A DNA stretch of 62,058 nucleotides from JBHIEE01 sp046760445 (GCA_046760445.1 JBHIEE010000002.1:1-62058), one strand, 5' to 3'; shown: positions 24,909 to 34,395, counted from the stretch's first letter. Notes: generated by a model from the letters alone, not told the origin. Numbers and translations: made by a program.

Positions 24909-26537
24909 ATGAAAAGAAAAAGAATTAATCTGGGATTAATCCTTGTTTTTGGGATTCTCGTTCTTTTTTTCAGTAATACATTTATTGAAGCAGAAGAAGA
25001 ACTTAACCAAGTGTGGGCAATTAAAGATTGTCGAATAGTTCCCATGAGCGGCTCAGTAATTGAGAAGGGAGTTGTGGTTATTCGTCAAGGACTCATTGAT
25101 GCAGTGGGGACTAACATAGACATACCAGCTGATGCAGAAATAATTGATGGTGCAAAATTAACAGTTTATCCGGGTTTAATGGATAGTCTAGGGAAATCTT
25201 TCCTTAAGCTCCCGGAGCAGAAGTTTGACTCTTCCAAGTTCTATACAGGTAAGTTCACTGATCAGGATCGCGGCTTAACTCCAGAGCTCAAGGCATTCGA
25301 TTATGTCGAGTTCGGTAAAACTGTCCTGGAAAAATTTCGTAAATTTGGTTTTACTAGTACTCAAGTAATGCCTGACCGAGGAATTCTCACTGGACAGGCA
25401 TCTGTTTTTTCCTTAAGCGATTCTGATAAAAACAAAGCCCTCCTTCTAAAAGATTCAGCCTTGGGGATTGGCTTCTCAGCAGGTGTTTTCGGCACCTACC
25501 CAAGTTCTCTAATGGGTATTGTTGCTTACCTGAGACAGACATTTTCTGATACGGCCTATTTTAATATGCATTCTCAGCGCTGGAAGAAAGAAATGATTTG
25601 GCTTACCAGACCTGTCTATGACCCAAAGCTTGAAACCCTAACTGATTTTGTGGTCAGAAGAAAGCCGATTATTTTCCTCTGTCGGAACCAAAATGACATT
25701 AAGCGAGCAATAAACTTAGGACAAGAATTTAAACTAAACTATTTTATCTGTGATTTAGGGGGAGAAGCTTTTAGAGTGATTCCCAAGTTAAAACAGGCGA
25801 AAGCCCGCCTTCTTCTAACCGTAAGATTCAAAGCCCCAGCTACCAGTATTTATGCTCAAAAAGGTAGAGAAGAAAGAGAAAAGGCAGAAAAAGAACTATA
25901 TCCTAAAAACCCAGCTAAAATGGCAGAAGCAGGTATTCCCTTTGCATTTTCTTCTCTGGGAATTGATGATCCAGAAAAGATGATTGAAGGAGTAATGAAA
26001 GCGATTGAGAATGGGATGTCTCATGAAAAAGCCCTTCAAGCTCTCACGATAATTCCTGCTTCTTTTTTAGGTTTTTCTAAAGCATTGGGAACAATTGAAC
26101 CAGGGAAAATAGCCAATTTAGTTTTGACCGAGGGAGATATCTTAACTAAAGAAGCCAAGGTTCGTTATGTTTTCACGGATGGAAAGAAATTTGAAATAAA
26201 AGAAAAGAAAGTAGAAAAAGGGAAGGAACCTACCGTTAATGTTACTGGTAGGTGGGAACTTTCTGTTGAAACTGGTATGGGTGCAATGACTATGACTGTT
26301 GAGTTCTTTCAGGAAGGATCGTCTCTTTCTGGTAAAATGACCACCCAATTTGGCGTCTTTGAATTTACAGAAGGAACAGTTTCTGGAAATGAAATTTCTT
26401 TTGATATGGTTATTTCAGTTGCTGGTCAGGAAATTGATCTTTACTTCTCAGCCATGGTAGAGAACGATACTATGACTGGTACTGTCATTCAGGGAACAAT
26501 GGGTTCGGCTGAGTTTACTGGTAAACGTATTCCTTAA
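24909..26537 (+). CDS. Exported amidohydrolase-like protein with C-terminal beta domain; metal site lost
   Basis: A 542-residue protein with a signal peptide (1-27). It shows the two-part beta sandwich and TIM barrel of the amidohydrolase superfamily: VIRQGLIDAVGTNIDIPADAEIID, then VYPGLMDSLGKS, and at the end GTIEPGKIANLVL (in outline). The DxHxH metal motif after GLMD reads D92-S-L-G-K, so both metal histidines are absent, and later metal ligands are not evident. The last ~95 residues form an extra beta-rich domain (TGRWELSVETGMGAM onward). It is first of three tandem amidohydrolase genes spaced by 12 and 14 bp, with AAGGAGG before its ATG. It may be non-catalytic or use another chemistry. 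Confidence 0.8.
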   Translation: MKRKRINLGLILVFGILVLFFSNTFIEAEEELNQVWAIKDCRIVPMSGSVIEKGVVVIRQGLIDAVGTNIDIPADAEIIDGAKLTVYPGLMDSLGKSFLKLPEQKFDSSKFYTGKFTDQDRGLTPELKAFDYVEFGKTVLEKFRKFGFTSTQVMPDRGILTGQASVFSLSDSDKNKALLLKDSALGIGFSAGVFGTYPSSLMGIVAYLRQTFSDTAYFNMHSQRWKKEMIWLTRPVYDPKLETLTDFVVRRKPIIFLCRNQNDIKRAINLGQEFKLNYFICDLGGEAFRVIPKLKQAKARLLLTVRFKAPATSIYAQKGREEREKAEKELYPKNPAKMAEAGIPFAFSSLGIDDPEKMIEGVMKAIENGMSHEKALQALTIIPASFLGFSKALGTIEPGKIANLVLTEGDILTKEAKVRYVFTDGKKFEIKEKKVEKGKEPTVNVTGRWELSVETGMGAMTMTVEFFQEGSSLSGKMTTQFGVFEFTEGTVSGNEISFDMVISVAGQEIDLYFSAMVENDTMTGTVIQGTMGSAEFTGKRIP

Positions 26538-26549
26538 GGAGGGGAGAAA

Positions 26550-27890
26550 ATGAAATCCAAAATTTTATCTCTTGGTTTAACTTGTTTTTTAGTTTTAAGT
26601 CTTAACGCCTTAAATTTTGGGGCTCAGGATAGTCTTCTTCTTAAAAATGGCAACATTATCACTATTAGTGGAGAAAATATTGAAGGAGGAGACATTCTGA
26701 TTAAAAAAGGAAAGATTGTCAAAATTGGTAAGAATATCCAGGTTAAACCAGATATCCAGGTTATTGACCTTCAGGGAAAATGGGTTATGCCAGGCATAAT
26801 TGATTCTCACTCTCACATTGCCATAGAAGGTGGAGTTAACGAAATGGGCGATCTTATAAGTTCAGAGGTGGACATTATAGATGTTATTAATCCAGAAGAT
26901 ATTAATATCTGGTATGCTCTGACTGGTGGAGTAACTTCTGTTCATGCTATGCACGGTTCAGGTAATCCAATTGGAGGTCGAGGAATAGTGCTTAAATTGC
27001 GCTGGGGAAAGAATGCTGAAGAAATGATTTTCAAGGGAGTGCCCAGAACAATTAAATGGGCTCTGGGCGAAAACCCAAAGCAGACTAATTTTATGAGACC
27101 AGGTAAACCTCGCTATCCAAAAACAAGAATGGGAGTTGAGGCTTCAATTCGAAAAAAATTTGAAGCAGCCAAGGAGTATCTTAGAAAATGGGAAGAATAT
27201 AACAAGTCGATTAAAGCCAAAAAAAGAAAAGGAATGGTTCCTCTTCCTCCCAGAAAAGATTACCGCTTGGAAGTAATTGCCGACATCCTGAAGGGAAAGC
27301 TCTGGGTCCGGTGTCATGCTTATCAATCAGAAGAAATGGTCTCTATTATGAAGCTCTGTCATGAATATGGAGTAAAGCTTGTTTGTTTTGAACATGGACT
27401 CGAAGGTTATCGAATAACTAATGAATTAGTGAAATATGGAGTAGCGGTCTCTACCTTTGTTGATTTTTGGGGCTATAAGTACGAAGCCTTCACTACTATG
27501 CCTCATAGTGTGGCTCTAATGGTTAAAAGAGGAGTATTGGTGGCTATTAATTCAGATGACCCTGAAAGAATGAGACGCTTATTTATTGATGCTGCTAAAG
27601 CAGTTCACTTCGGAGGTCTTTCTGAACTGGAGGCTCTCAAAACAATTACTATTAATCCAGCCAAAATCCTTGGTATTGACAAATGGGTAGGGACAATAGA
27701 AGTTGGTAAAGACGCTGATCTGGCTGTTTTTAATCGTCACCCATTAGACTCATATACCGTTTGTCAAATGACTTTGGTCGATGGACAGATTTACTTTGAC
27801 CGAGCCAAATATCTTGAAGAAAGGAAAAAGAAGGAAGAAGAAAAGAAAAAACAAGCAAAACAGAAAGAGAAGAAAACAGAAAAAGTTTAA
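26550..27890 (+). CDS. Exported amidohydrolase (metal ligands intact)
   Basis: A 446-residue exported enzyme. After the signal peptide (1-25) the metal-binding motif is complete: D85-x-H87-x-H89 (PGIIDSHSHI), with further candidates His256, His282 (CFEHGLEGY) and Asp336/337 (AINSDDPERM). This fits a di-metal imidazolonepropionase/dipeptidase-like hydrolase acting in the periplasm on C-N bonds of amides or peptides. The C-terminal tail is extremely Lys/Glu-rich (about residues 425-446). It sits between two paralogous genes that lack the HxH ligands, so a hetero-oligomer with one active subunit is conceivable. AAGGAGGGG precedes the ATG. Confidence 0.9.
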   Translation: MKSKILSLGLTCFLVLSLNALNFGAQDSLLLKNGNIITISGENIEGGDILIKKGKIVKIGKNIQVKPDIQVIDLQGKWVMPGIIDSHSHIAIEGGVNEMGDLISSEVDIIDVINPEDINIWYALTGGVTSVHAMHGSGNPIGGRGIVLKLRWGKNAEEMIFKGVPRTIKWALGENPKQTNFMRPGKPRYPKTRMGVEASIRKKFEAAKEYLRKWEEYNKSIKAKKRKGMVPLPPRKDYRLEVIADILKGKLWVRCHAYQSEEMVSIMKLCHEYGVKLVCFEHGLEGYRITNELVKYGVAVSTFVDFWGYKYEAFTTMPHSVALMVKRGVLVAINSDDPERMRRLFIDAAKAVHFGGLSELEALKTITINPAKILGIDKWVGTIEVGKDADLAVFNRHPLDSYTVCQMTLVDGQIYFDRAKYLEERKKKEEEKKKQAKQKEKKTEKV

Positions 27891-27904
27891 CGAGGAGGTG
27901 GATT

Positions 27905-29197
27905 ATGAAAAAAATATTGTTTATCGTATTAGCCATTTTAATCTTTTGTCTCCTTATTTTTGCGGAGAATTCAAATATCATTCTCATAAAAAATGTCACT
28001 ATTATTCCCGTAACATCAGGAAAAATTGAGGGAGGCTCACTTTTAATAAAGAATGGAAAAATTGCTGGGCTCGGAAAAGAGATTGAAGAACCTCCCGGAG
28101 CTAAAGTAATAGATGCCTCTGGTATGTTCATTTATCCAGGATTTATTGATGGATTCACTCGACTCGGATTATCAGAAATCTATGCTATTCCCAGTACAGT
28201 TGATGTTCGAGAGCTGGGTCAGTACAATCCTGAACTCCAAGCTGCTTGGGCAATAAATCCTCACTCGGTTCATTTTGCTAATAGCAGGATAAACGGGACA
28301 ACCGCAGCTCTGGTAGCCCCAAGTGGAGGAATTTTTCCTGGGCTCTCTGCTTTAGTTAAAATGGATGGATGGACTTTTCCTGAAATGGCAGTAAAAGAGG
28401 TTGCTACTTCTTTGATTAACTTTCCAATCACACCTAAGCCACCTCGAGGAGTAAGGCTAGCACCAAAGGAAAAAGCAAAAAAAGAGGTAACCTCAAAACT
28501 GGTTGAAAAAATTAAAAAATACCTTAAACAAGCCAGGCGATACTTTGAGTTAAAAAAAATAGCAGCCTCTAATCCTAAGATTTCTCCTCCAGAAACAAAC
28601 CTAAAGTTTGAAGCATTGGAGCCAGTGTTAAATGGCACTTTACCAGTGATAATCTCTGTTGAAAAAGCAAAGGATATTGAATTAGCCATTAAGTTTGTCC
28701 AGGAAGAAAAATTGAAGGCTATTTTTAGAGGCTGTGCTCAAGGATACAAAGTAGCAGACAAAATCAAGGAATCAGGTATTCCTGTAATTCTTAATGACCT
28801 TTATGCTGATCCTGCAGAGCCAGAAGATGGCTACGATGCTCCTTTTCGCAATGTTGTGGAATTGGCAGAAACAGGAGTTCTTTTCTGTTTCTCTTCAGGT
28901 GGAAACCCAGCAATTGCAAAAGATTTACCTTATCATGCTGCTCGAGCAATTGCTTTTGGTCTGAGTCATAAGGAAGCTATTAAAGCCTTGACCATTAACC
29001 CAGCCAAAATTTTGGGGGTTGATGACCGTTTAGGAAGTTTGGAGGTTGGCAAAGATGCAGATCTTTTTATCTGCACAGGAGATCCTTTAGATTTAAGAAA
29101 TGAGGTAACGCGCCTCTTCATTAATGGAAAAGAAGTTGACCTTTCTAACTGGTGGACTGAACTGGAAAAAAAGTGGGCTCAGAGACCCAAAAATTAA
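27905..29197 (+). CDS. Exported amidohydrolase-like protein; metal site lost
   Basis: A 430-residue exported paralogue with a signal peptide (1-20). The fold markers are present (LLIKNGKIAGLGKEIEEPPGAKVIDASG and ILGVDDRLGSLEVGKDADLFICTGDPL in outline) but the DxHxH motif reads D82-G-F-T-R, and the late aspartate motif is FSSGGNPAI instead of a S-D-x-P-type strand. Both features argue against a standard metallohydrolase. It is last in the three-gene operon, 14 bp after the intact gene, with GAGGAGG before the ATG. A structural or regulatory partner role is an inference. Confidence 0.8.
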   Translation: MKKILFIVLAILIFCLLIFAENSNIILIKNVTIIPVTSGKIEGGSLLIKNGKIAGLGKEIEEPPGAKVIDASGMFIYPGFIDGFTRLGLSEIYAIPSTVDVRELGQYNPELQAAWAINPHSVHFANSRINGTTAALVAPSGGIFPGLSALVKMDGWTFPEMAVKEVATSLINFPITPKPPRGVRLAPKEKAKKEVTSKLVEKIKKYLKQARRYFELKKIAASNPKISPPETNLKFEALEPVLNGTLPVIISVEKAKDIELAIKFVQEEKLKAIFRGCAQGYKVADKIKESGIPVILNDLYADPAEPEDGYDAPFRNVVELAETGVLFCFSSGGNPAIAKDLPYHAARAIAFGLSHKEAIKALTINPAKILGVDDRLGSLEVGKDADLFICTGDPLDLRNEVTRLFINGKEVDLSNWWTELEKKWAQRPKN

Positions 29198-29298
29198 TTT
29201 TCTTTTTTTATAGGTTATAAAAAAAGCTTGAAGATGGGATTTGAACCACTTTATTCTACTTAAGTTTTCAGAGGAAGAAATTTTCTAATAAGAAAACC

Positions 29299-29668
29299 GG
29301 ACCTCATTCCAAGTATTAATCCCACCATATACCCCTGGAGAGAATCAGCATAAGATAACCTGGTCTTAGGGACGCGATACCAATTAAAGCATTTTTTTAG
29401 TTATTACATTTGACTATTTTCTCTTTAAATATTATTATTTTATCAAATAAACAAAAGGAAACAACAGATTATGAAATGCTCCAAATGTCATTTTGATAAT
29501 CCCGCTGATACCCGCTTTTGCGGTAAGTGTGCAACCCCACTTCCTTCTCCAGATGAAATCTCTGTTTGCCATACTAAGACTCTCGAGACACCCATGAAAG
29601 ACTTAACCACAGGAATAACTTTGGCTGGAAAGTACAAGCTCATTAAAAAACTGGGAGAAGGGGGCATG
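29299..29668. repeat. Duplicated promoter and N-terminal module, copy 1
   Basis: This stretch is closely similar to 43953-44322: the ~170 bp upstream including promoter boxes, then the start codon, zinc-ribbon codons and linker up to the kinase glycine loop. Similarity fades where the kinase domains diverge. Confidence 0.75.
29410..29438 (+). promoter_or_regulatory. Promoter of kinase gene, copy 1
   Basis: TTGACT (29410-29415) and TATTAT (29433-29438) with a 17-bp spacer. The same boxes and spacing are kept in copy 2 although bases in the spacer differ, which supports function. Confidence 0.65.
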
Positions 29669-31711
29669 GGTGCCGTGTTTCTGGCCGAACAGACTGAGCC
29701 AGTCCGACGACGCGTTGCCCTTAAGATCATTAAACTAGGGATGGATACTAAACAGGTTGTGGCCCGCTTCGAGGCAGAGCGTCAGGCCCTCGCAGTAATG
29801 GACCACCCCAACATCGCCAAGGTCTACGATGGTGGAGCCACCCAGACAGGGCGTCCATACTTTGTGATGGAGCTTGTCCGTGGAATGCCTATTATTGAGT
29901 ACTGCGACAAACATAAACTCTCCATGCGCGAGCGGCTGGAGCTGTTCATTCCGATATGCCATGCGATCCAACATGCCCACCAGAAGGGTTTGATTCACCG
30001 TGATCTTAAACCCTCCAACGTGTTGGTGACGGTTCAGGACAATAAGCCTATTCCAAAGATAATCGACTTTGGCATCGCCAAGGCAATAGATCATCGCCTA
30101 ACCCAGCAGACACTCTACACAGAGCAGGGCCAGCTCATCGGGACACCTGAGTACATGAGTCCTGAACAAGCAGAGATGTCTGGTCTAGATGTGGATACGC
30201 GGACGGACATCTACTCCCTGGGAGTCATGCTCTATGAGCTATTGGTGGGAGTGCTGCCGTTTGACCCAAAAACACTCCGATCAGCTGGATTTGGCGAGAT
30301 TCAGCGAATCATTCGTGAAACTTATCCACCAAAGGCCAGCACTCGTCTAAGCAGCCTAGGCGATACCCAAAGCGTAATTGCTGAACACAGGCGGACAGAT
30401 CCGACTTCCCTTCATAGACAGCTTAAGGGCGACCTGGACTGGATTCTCATGAAGGCTATGGAAAAGGACCGTACACGCCGCTATGAAACCGCGAATGCTA
30501 TGGCCCTGGATATCCAGCGGCATATTAGCAACGAACCCGTCTTGGCTCGCCCTCCCAGCACCATGTACCAGCTACAAAAGCTAGTAGCGCGACACAAGAC
30601 TATATTTGCTTTTGTGGGATTACTGTTTGTGTTGCTTCTGGGATTCGCCATCACTATGACAGTGCAATCGGCCCGGATTGCCACCGAGCGTGATAGAGCC
30701 GATAGAGAAGCTACGAAGGCTATGGCTATCAACACGTTCCTAATGGAGACTTTAGGTTCAGCAAACCCGATTGAGGGAAGCAGCCGTGATATCACAGTAG
30801 TGGAGGCGCTGAAGACAGCAACTGAAAAAATCGCCGAGTCCTTTGTTGAACAACCAGAGGTAGAGGCAGAAGTCCGTCATACAATCGGGATTACATATCT
30901 AAGGCTCGGCCACTACGAGGACGCTGAGAAGTTGCTAAGGTCGGCATTAGAAATTTTTCAAAACACACTTGGTCGAGATCACCCGGATATAGCAGGACCG
31001 CTAACTAGTCTTGGTATATTAAGACATGAACTGGGTGATTATAATGAGGCTGAATCGCTTTATCGCGAGGCCCTGGCAATTAAACGCAAATTGCATGGAG
31101 ACGAAAATGAGGAAGTATTGAATATCTTGAATAACTTGGCTTTGTTAATTCAGGATAAAGGCGACATTGAGGCAGCCGAGCCACTATTCCGAAAGATCTT
31201 GGAAGTTGACCGTAAGCTATTGGGAAAGGAGCACCTTAATGTGGCAATTGACCTCAACAATCTTGGCAGGCTTCTTCAGAAAAAAGGGGATTATGAGTCA
31301 AGTGAGCTGCTGCTTCGGGAGGCAGTTACCATCCTCCGGAAGAAACAGCATCCATGGTTGTCCATAGGCTTAAGCAATCTGGGTGAGTTGCTGAATAAAA
31401 AGGGCGATTATAAGGCGGCCGAGCCGATTTTCGTCGAGGCTCTATCGATTGGGTTGAAGTATCTTGGTGATAAGAATCAGGATGTGGCTAAGCTTCGAAG
31501 CAGGTACGGTGCGTGTCTGATTAAGCTGAAACGTTTTGAAAATGCGGAAGAGCAACTCCTCGCTGCTCTCCCGGTCTTGCGCGATAGCCTGGGTGAACAG
31601 AATGAAAGGACTCAGCAGACGATCAGCTATCTTATCGAACTGTACGAAGCTTGGAGTAAAGAAGATAAGGCGGCTGAGTATCGAGCTCTTCTTGCCTCGC
31701 AAAGACAATAA
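29471..31711 (+). CDS. Zinc-ribbon Ser/Thr protein kinase with TM segment and TPR domain
   Basis: A 746-residue signalling kinase. Order: zinc ribbon with Cys3, Cys6, Cys17, Cys20; PknB-type kinase domain about 53-345 (glycine loop LGEGGMGAV 61-69, Lys85, HRD 176-178, DFG 199-201, GTPEYMSPEQ activation segment), all catalytic residues present; transmembrane helix about 377-398; then a C-terminal region of five or more TPR units (470-740), probably periplasmic. Kinase and TPR parts are distinctly more GC-rich than neighbouring genes, while promoter and zinc ribbon match the AT-rich copy at 44 kb: the gene looks like an imported kinase body grafted onto a resident 5' end. Targets are unknown. 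Confidence 0.93.
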   Translation: MKCSKCHFDNPADTRFCGKCATPLPSPDEISVCHTKTLETPMKDLTTGITLAGKYKLIKKLGEGGMGAVFLAEQTEPVRRRVALKIIKLGMDTKQVVARFEAERQALAVMDHPNIAKVYDGGATQTGRPYFVMELVRGMPIIEYCDKHKLSMRERLELFIPICHAIQHAHQKGLIHRDLKPSNVLVTVQDNKPIPKIIDFGIAKAIDHRLTQQTLYTEQGQLIGTPEYMSPEQAEMSGLDVDTRTDIYSLGVMLYELLVGVLPFDPKTLRSAGFGEIQRIIRETYPPKASTRLSSLGDTQSVIAEHRRTDPTSLHRQLKGDLDWILMKAMEKDRTRRYETANAMALDIQRHISNEPVLARPPSTMYQLQKLVARHKTIFAFVGLLFVLLLGFAITMTVQSARIATERDRADREATKAMAINTFLMETLGSANPIEGSSRDITVVEALKTATEKIAESFVEQPEVEAEVRHTIGITYLRLGHYEDAEKLLRSALEIFQNTLGRDHPDIAGPLTSLGILRHELGDYNEAESLYREALAIKRKLHGDENEEVLNILNNLALLIQDKGDIEAAEPLFRKILEVDRKLLGKEHLNVAIDLNNLGRLLQKKGDYESSELLLREAVTILRKKQHPWLSIGLSNLGELLNKKGDYKAAEPIFVEALSIGLKYLGDKNQDVAKLRSRYGACLIKLKRFENAEEQLLAALPVLRDSLGEQNERTQQTISYLIELYEAWSKEDKAAEYRALLASQRQ

Positions 31712-31770
31712 TGTAGATCCCTTTTTGGGTAGATTAGGGATTACCTTAAGAGATATCCTTACTCCCAAGT

Positions 31771-31890
31771 GGCAAAGATAAAGCCATAGAGCATTATCAG
31801 AAATTTCTCAATCTCTGGAAGGATGCTGACCCTGGTATTTCTGAATTAATCGATGCTAAAAAGCGACTAACTACCCTAAAAAGTCAGTAA
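31771..31890 (+). pseudogene. 3' remnant of another TPR kinase
   Basis: Just after the kinase gene, a 39-codon open stretch without a start reads GKDKAIEHYQKFLNLW...KKRLTTLKSQ and stops. This is a TPR-like C-terminal tail of the kind that ends TPR-kinases of this type, but it is not in frame with the kinase upstream. It is probably the original 3' end left behind when the middle of the gene was replaced. Confidence 0.5.
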
Positions 31891-32041
31891 TTTTCTGTAT
31901 TGGCTGATTAGTTGATCTTTCTGACACTACTTTGCTTTTTATTTTAAAGAGAAGAATAGTGCAGAATTAATTATGTGGTTGAATTAATCCTTTTTTTTTG
32001 ATATGTAAGAAAGTGTTTGAAAAAGAAGAGATCAATTCAAA

Positions 32042-32452
32042 ATGAAGACATTAAAAATTACAAGTGATCTTACAGAGTTAGACAAAATAAGAAGTTTTTT
32101 GAAAAAAAATCTCAAGGGATTGAATATTTCAGATAAAGATTACTATAAAATTGAGCTATCACTACTGGAAATATGTGTAAATATCATCAGATATGCCTAT
32201 CCCAAGGAGAAAGGCGAGATCTCCTTTAAGACTTGGCATCGAGAGGGAAAGATATTTTTAGAAATAAGGGATAAGGGTATTCCTTTTGATCCAAGAAAAG
32301 CGAAGAAGCCTGATATAGGGGAAATCATCAGGAATGAGAAAAAAGGTGGATTAGGAATTCTCCTTTCCTCCAAGCTTATGGATGGATTTGATTATAAGCG
32401 AGAAAATAATCAGAATATTCTGACTATGTATAAGAAAATTAAAGAGGCTTGA
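32042..32452 (+). CDS. RsbW-like anti-sigma factor / serine kinase (HATPase)
   Basis: A 136-residue GHKL-type ATPase of the RsbW/SpoIIAB class. The N-box is LSLLEICVNIIRYAYP (about 39-55), followed by the G1 box IRDKGIPFDP and the G2-type GGLGILL, all as in anti-sigma kinases. These proteins bind a sigma factor or an output protein and phosphorylate a STAS antagonist on Ser/Thr. Such a STAS protein (39244) and a PP2C phosphatase (42164) lie within 12 kb, giving all three parts of a partner-switching module, though not side by side. No sigma factor gene is present here. Spacing upstream of ATG shows only a weak ribosome site. Confidence 0.9.
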   Translation: MKTLKITSDLTELDKIRSFLKKNLKGLNISDKDYYKIELSLLEICVNIIRYAYPKEKGEISFKTWHREGKIFLEIRDKGIPFDPRKAKKPDIGEIIRNEKKGGLGILLSSKLMDGFDYKRENNQNILTMYKKIKEA

Positions 32453-32461
32453 GCCTCGGAA

Positions 32462-33289
32462 TCAGTATAAGACTTTATCCTCGCCCTGCTTCTGGATAAG
32501 TTTGTCGATTTCCTTGAGTATCAGCTCCTTCCGAGTGAGGACAGCGTTAATTTCTTTATCTTTCAAATATTCCCCGACAATGTCTTTTATCAATTCAAAA
32601 TTCAAGGCCTTTATTTTCTCGACAAAAGCCCGGGGAAGCTCTCTCATAAGCTTTGGTCCTTCTTTATGTTTCTCGGTAAAGATGAGTTCTTTAGTGAATT
32701 TTTTGGAAGATCTGAAGGAACGGGAGTGGTCGATGAGGATCATACGCCAATCCTTAGTAATGAGAATATTCCCCGCATGACGGTCTTCGTTGCCAATCAA
32801 GTTATCGAAGGCTCGTTGCAAGTAGATTGCCCTATTCCAATAGAAGACTTTGTAAGAGGGAATTTTAATTTTTCTCTCATTTTTCTCCCTAAGTTTCATT
32901 TCATATTCCACCCATAATTGACAGGAGCCTCGATCTCCCTGAAATCTTCTTTCCACAGTGGGTGAGACCATATTCAGACCTAAATACTTGTCTAATCGGT
33001 AGGCAGCGATTTCCCATTTCCAGCCTTCAATATACCCTTTCATCCGGCCCTCTGGGTTCTTCCACAACGCATCTCTAGTGATGCCGTCTTTTTCCAGAGT
33101 CAGCACCCAGGGTTCAGTGACTGCCTCTCGCCCTTTCTTCTGGTAAAAACTTGTAATTTCTGCTGTTTTGAGGAATTCTTCCCATTTGGCTCTTTCTGCC
33201 AGTTCTTCTGGAGTGAACTGAGCTATGGATTGAAAATGAAAACCCAGGAAAATTATAAAGAAGAAAAAGGTAATGATTCTTTTATTCAT
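32462..33289 (-). CDS. Exported atypical kinase-like protein 1 (DRHxxN motif intact)
   Basis: A 275-residue protein with a signal peptide (1-24). The mature part has the layout of PI3K/HipA/Fam20-type kinases: an early beta region (TEPWVLTLEKDG with Lys67), an alpha-C-like helix WKWEIAAYRLDKYLGL (Glu93), GSCQLWVEYE, then the catalytic loop NEDRHAGNILI (Asp169, His171, Asn174) and the metal-binding ILIDHSRSF (Asp187). No cytoplasmic kinase of this type needs a signal peptide, so it should act in the periplasm or at the surface. It is the first of three paralogues; a phosphatase and translocases follow within 6 kb. A kinase function is inferred from motifs, not shown. Confidence 0.7.
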   Translation of the reverse strand: MNKRIITFFFFIIFLGFHFQSIAQFTPEELAERAKWEEFLKTAEITSFYQKKGREAVTEPWVLTLEKDGITRDALWKNPEGRMKGYIEGWKWEIAAYRLDKYLGLNMVSPTVERRFQGDRGSCQLWVEYEMKLREKNERKIKIPSYKVFYWNRAIYLQRAFDNLIGNEDRHAGNILITKDWRMILIDHSRSFRSSKKFTKELIFTEKHKEGPKLMRELPRAFVEKIKALNFELIKDIVGEYLKDKEINAVLTRKELILKEIDKLIQKQGEDKVLY

Positions 33290-33356
33290 CTTTTCCCCTC
33301 CTTCATAATTGAGATTTTCTGATTAATTTATCTTAAATATGGCATAAAATAAGACA

Positions 33357-34178
33357 TTAATACAAAACTTTATCTTCGCCTTTTTCTTTTATCATTTCAT
33401 CGATCTCCTCTAAAAGAAGCTGTTTGCGGATGAGAATAGCTTTTATCTCTTTGTCCTTCAAATAGGGACCCACAGCTTTTTTGATGTTATCAAAGTTCAA
33501 GGTTTTAATCTTTTCCACGAAAGCCCGAGGAAGTTTTCTGAATGGTTGAGGGCGACCTTCGGCATTCTTTCCAAAAAGGAGTTTCTCAGTGAATTTCTTA
33601 GAGGAACGGAAAGAACGGGAATGGTCGATGAGAATCATACGCCAATCCTTGGTATAGCGGATATTTTGCTGGGTTCGGTCTTCGTTGGCGATCAAACTGT
33701 CAAAAGCTCTCATTAAATACTTCATTTTGCTCCAATGGTCGGACTTAGTAGGAGGAATCTGAATTTTTTGTTCCATTCTTTCAAGATCGCTGTATTCATG
33801 CTCAACCCAAAGCTGAAGAGACCCTCTCTTCCCCCTAAATCTTCTCTCGACTGTGGGCGGAACCATATTTAACCCCAAAAGTTTATCCATCTCGTAAGCA
33901 GCGATTTCATACTGCCATCCTTCAAGGTAGCCCTTCTGGATACCGCTGGGGTTCTTCCATACACCATTTCTTTCTACATCTCCCTTTTTTAAGTAGACCT
34001 CAATCGGCTTTGTAACACCTTCCCTTATATCTTTGTATTTTACTATCTCTGCAGTTTTGAGGAATTTTTCTATTTCTTCCCTTTGGGCAATCTCAGCAGG
34101 AGTGAACTGTCCGTTGGCCTTATAGCTTTGAGCTATGAGAAGAAATAGAGTGATAATAAGAAAAATTTTTCGTTTCAT
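33357..34178 (-). CDS. Exported atypical kinase-like protein 2 (DRTxxN variant)
   Basis: A 273-residue paralogue of the preceding gene product, clearly alignable over its length (FTPAEIAQREEIEKFLKTAEI; YEIAAYEMDKLLGLNMVPPTVERRF; KDWRMILIDHSRSFRSSKKF in outline). A signal peptide comprises about residues 1-24. The catalytic loop reads NEDRTQQNIRY: the Asp and Asn are kept but His is replaced by Thr. The DH-metal motif is intact. A longer frame from 34208 exists, but AAGGAG six bases before the ATG at 34178 and the signal peptide favour the shorter start. It lies 67 bp upstream of paralogue 1 on the same strand, and the two may share a transcript. Confidence 0.7.
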   Translation of the reverse strand: MKRKIFLIITLFLLIAQSYKANGQFTPAEIAQREEIEKFLKTAEIVKYKDIREGVTKPIEVYLKKGDVERNGVWKNPSGIQKGYLEGWQYEIAAYEMDKLLGLNMVPPTVERRFRGKRGSLQLWVEHEYSDLERMEQKIQIPPTKSDHWSKMKYLMRAFDSLIANEDRTQQNIRYTKDWRMILIDHSRSFRSSKKFTEKLLFGKNAEGRPQPFRKLPRAFVEKIKTLNFDNIKKAVGPYLKDKEIKAILIRKQLLLEEIDEMIKEKGEDKVLY

Positions 34179-34395
34179 TTTTTTCTCCTTATTCGAAGCT
34201 TTCCCCAAAATATTTTGATAATAATATAACTCTATTTTTTTAGAAAATCAAATCAAAACATTGACATGAATTTTTTTAATGTTATAAATTTTCTTTTCGA
34301 GGTAAAGAAAAAGTGATTGCCTTAAAAATAAATAAATGATATTTGGCTTTTTTTAAATCTCTTGCTAATATAATTTATTTAAAGGAGAATAGAGA

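Noticed and set aside
31536..31781. 81-codon frame overlapping the end of the first kinase
   Set aside because: It lies mostly inside the kinase gene in another frame and has no ribosome site.
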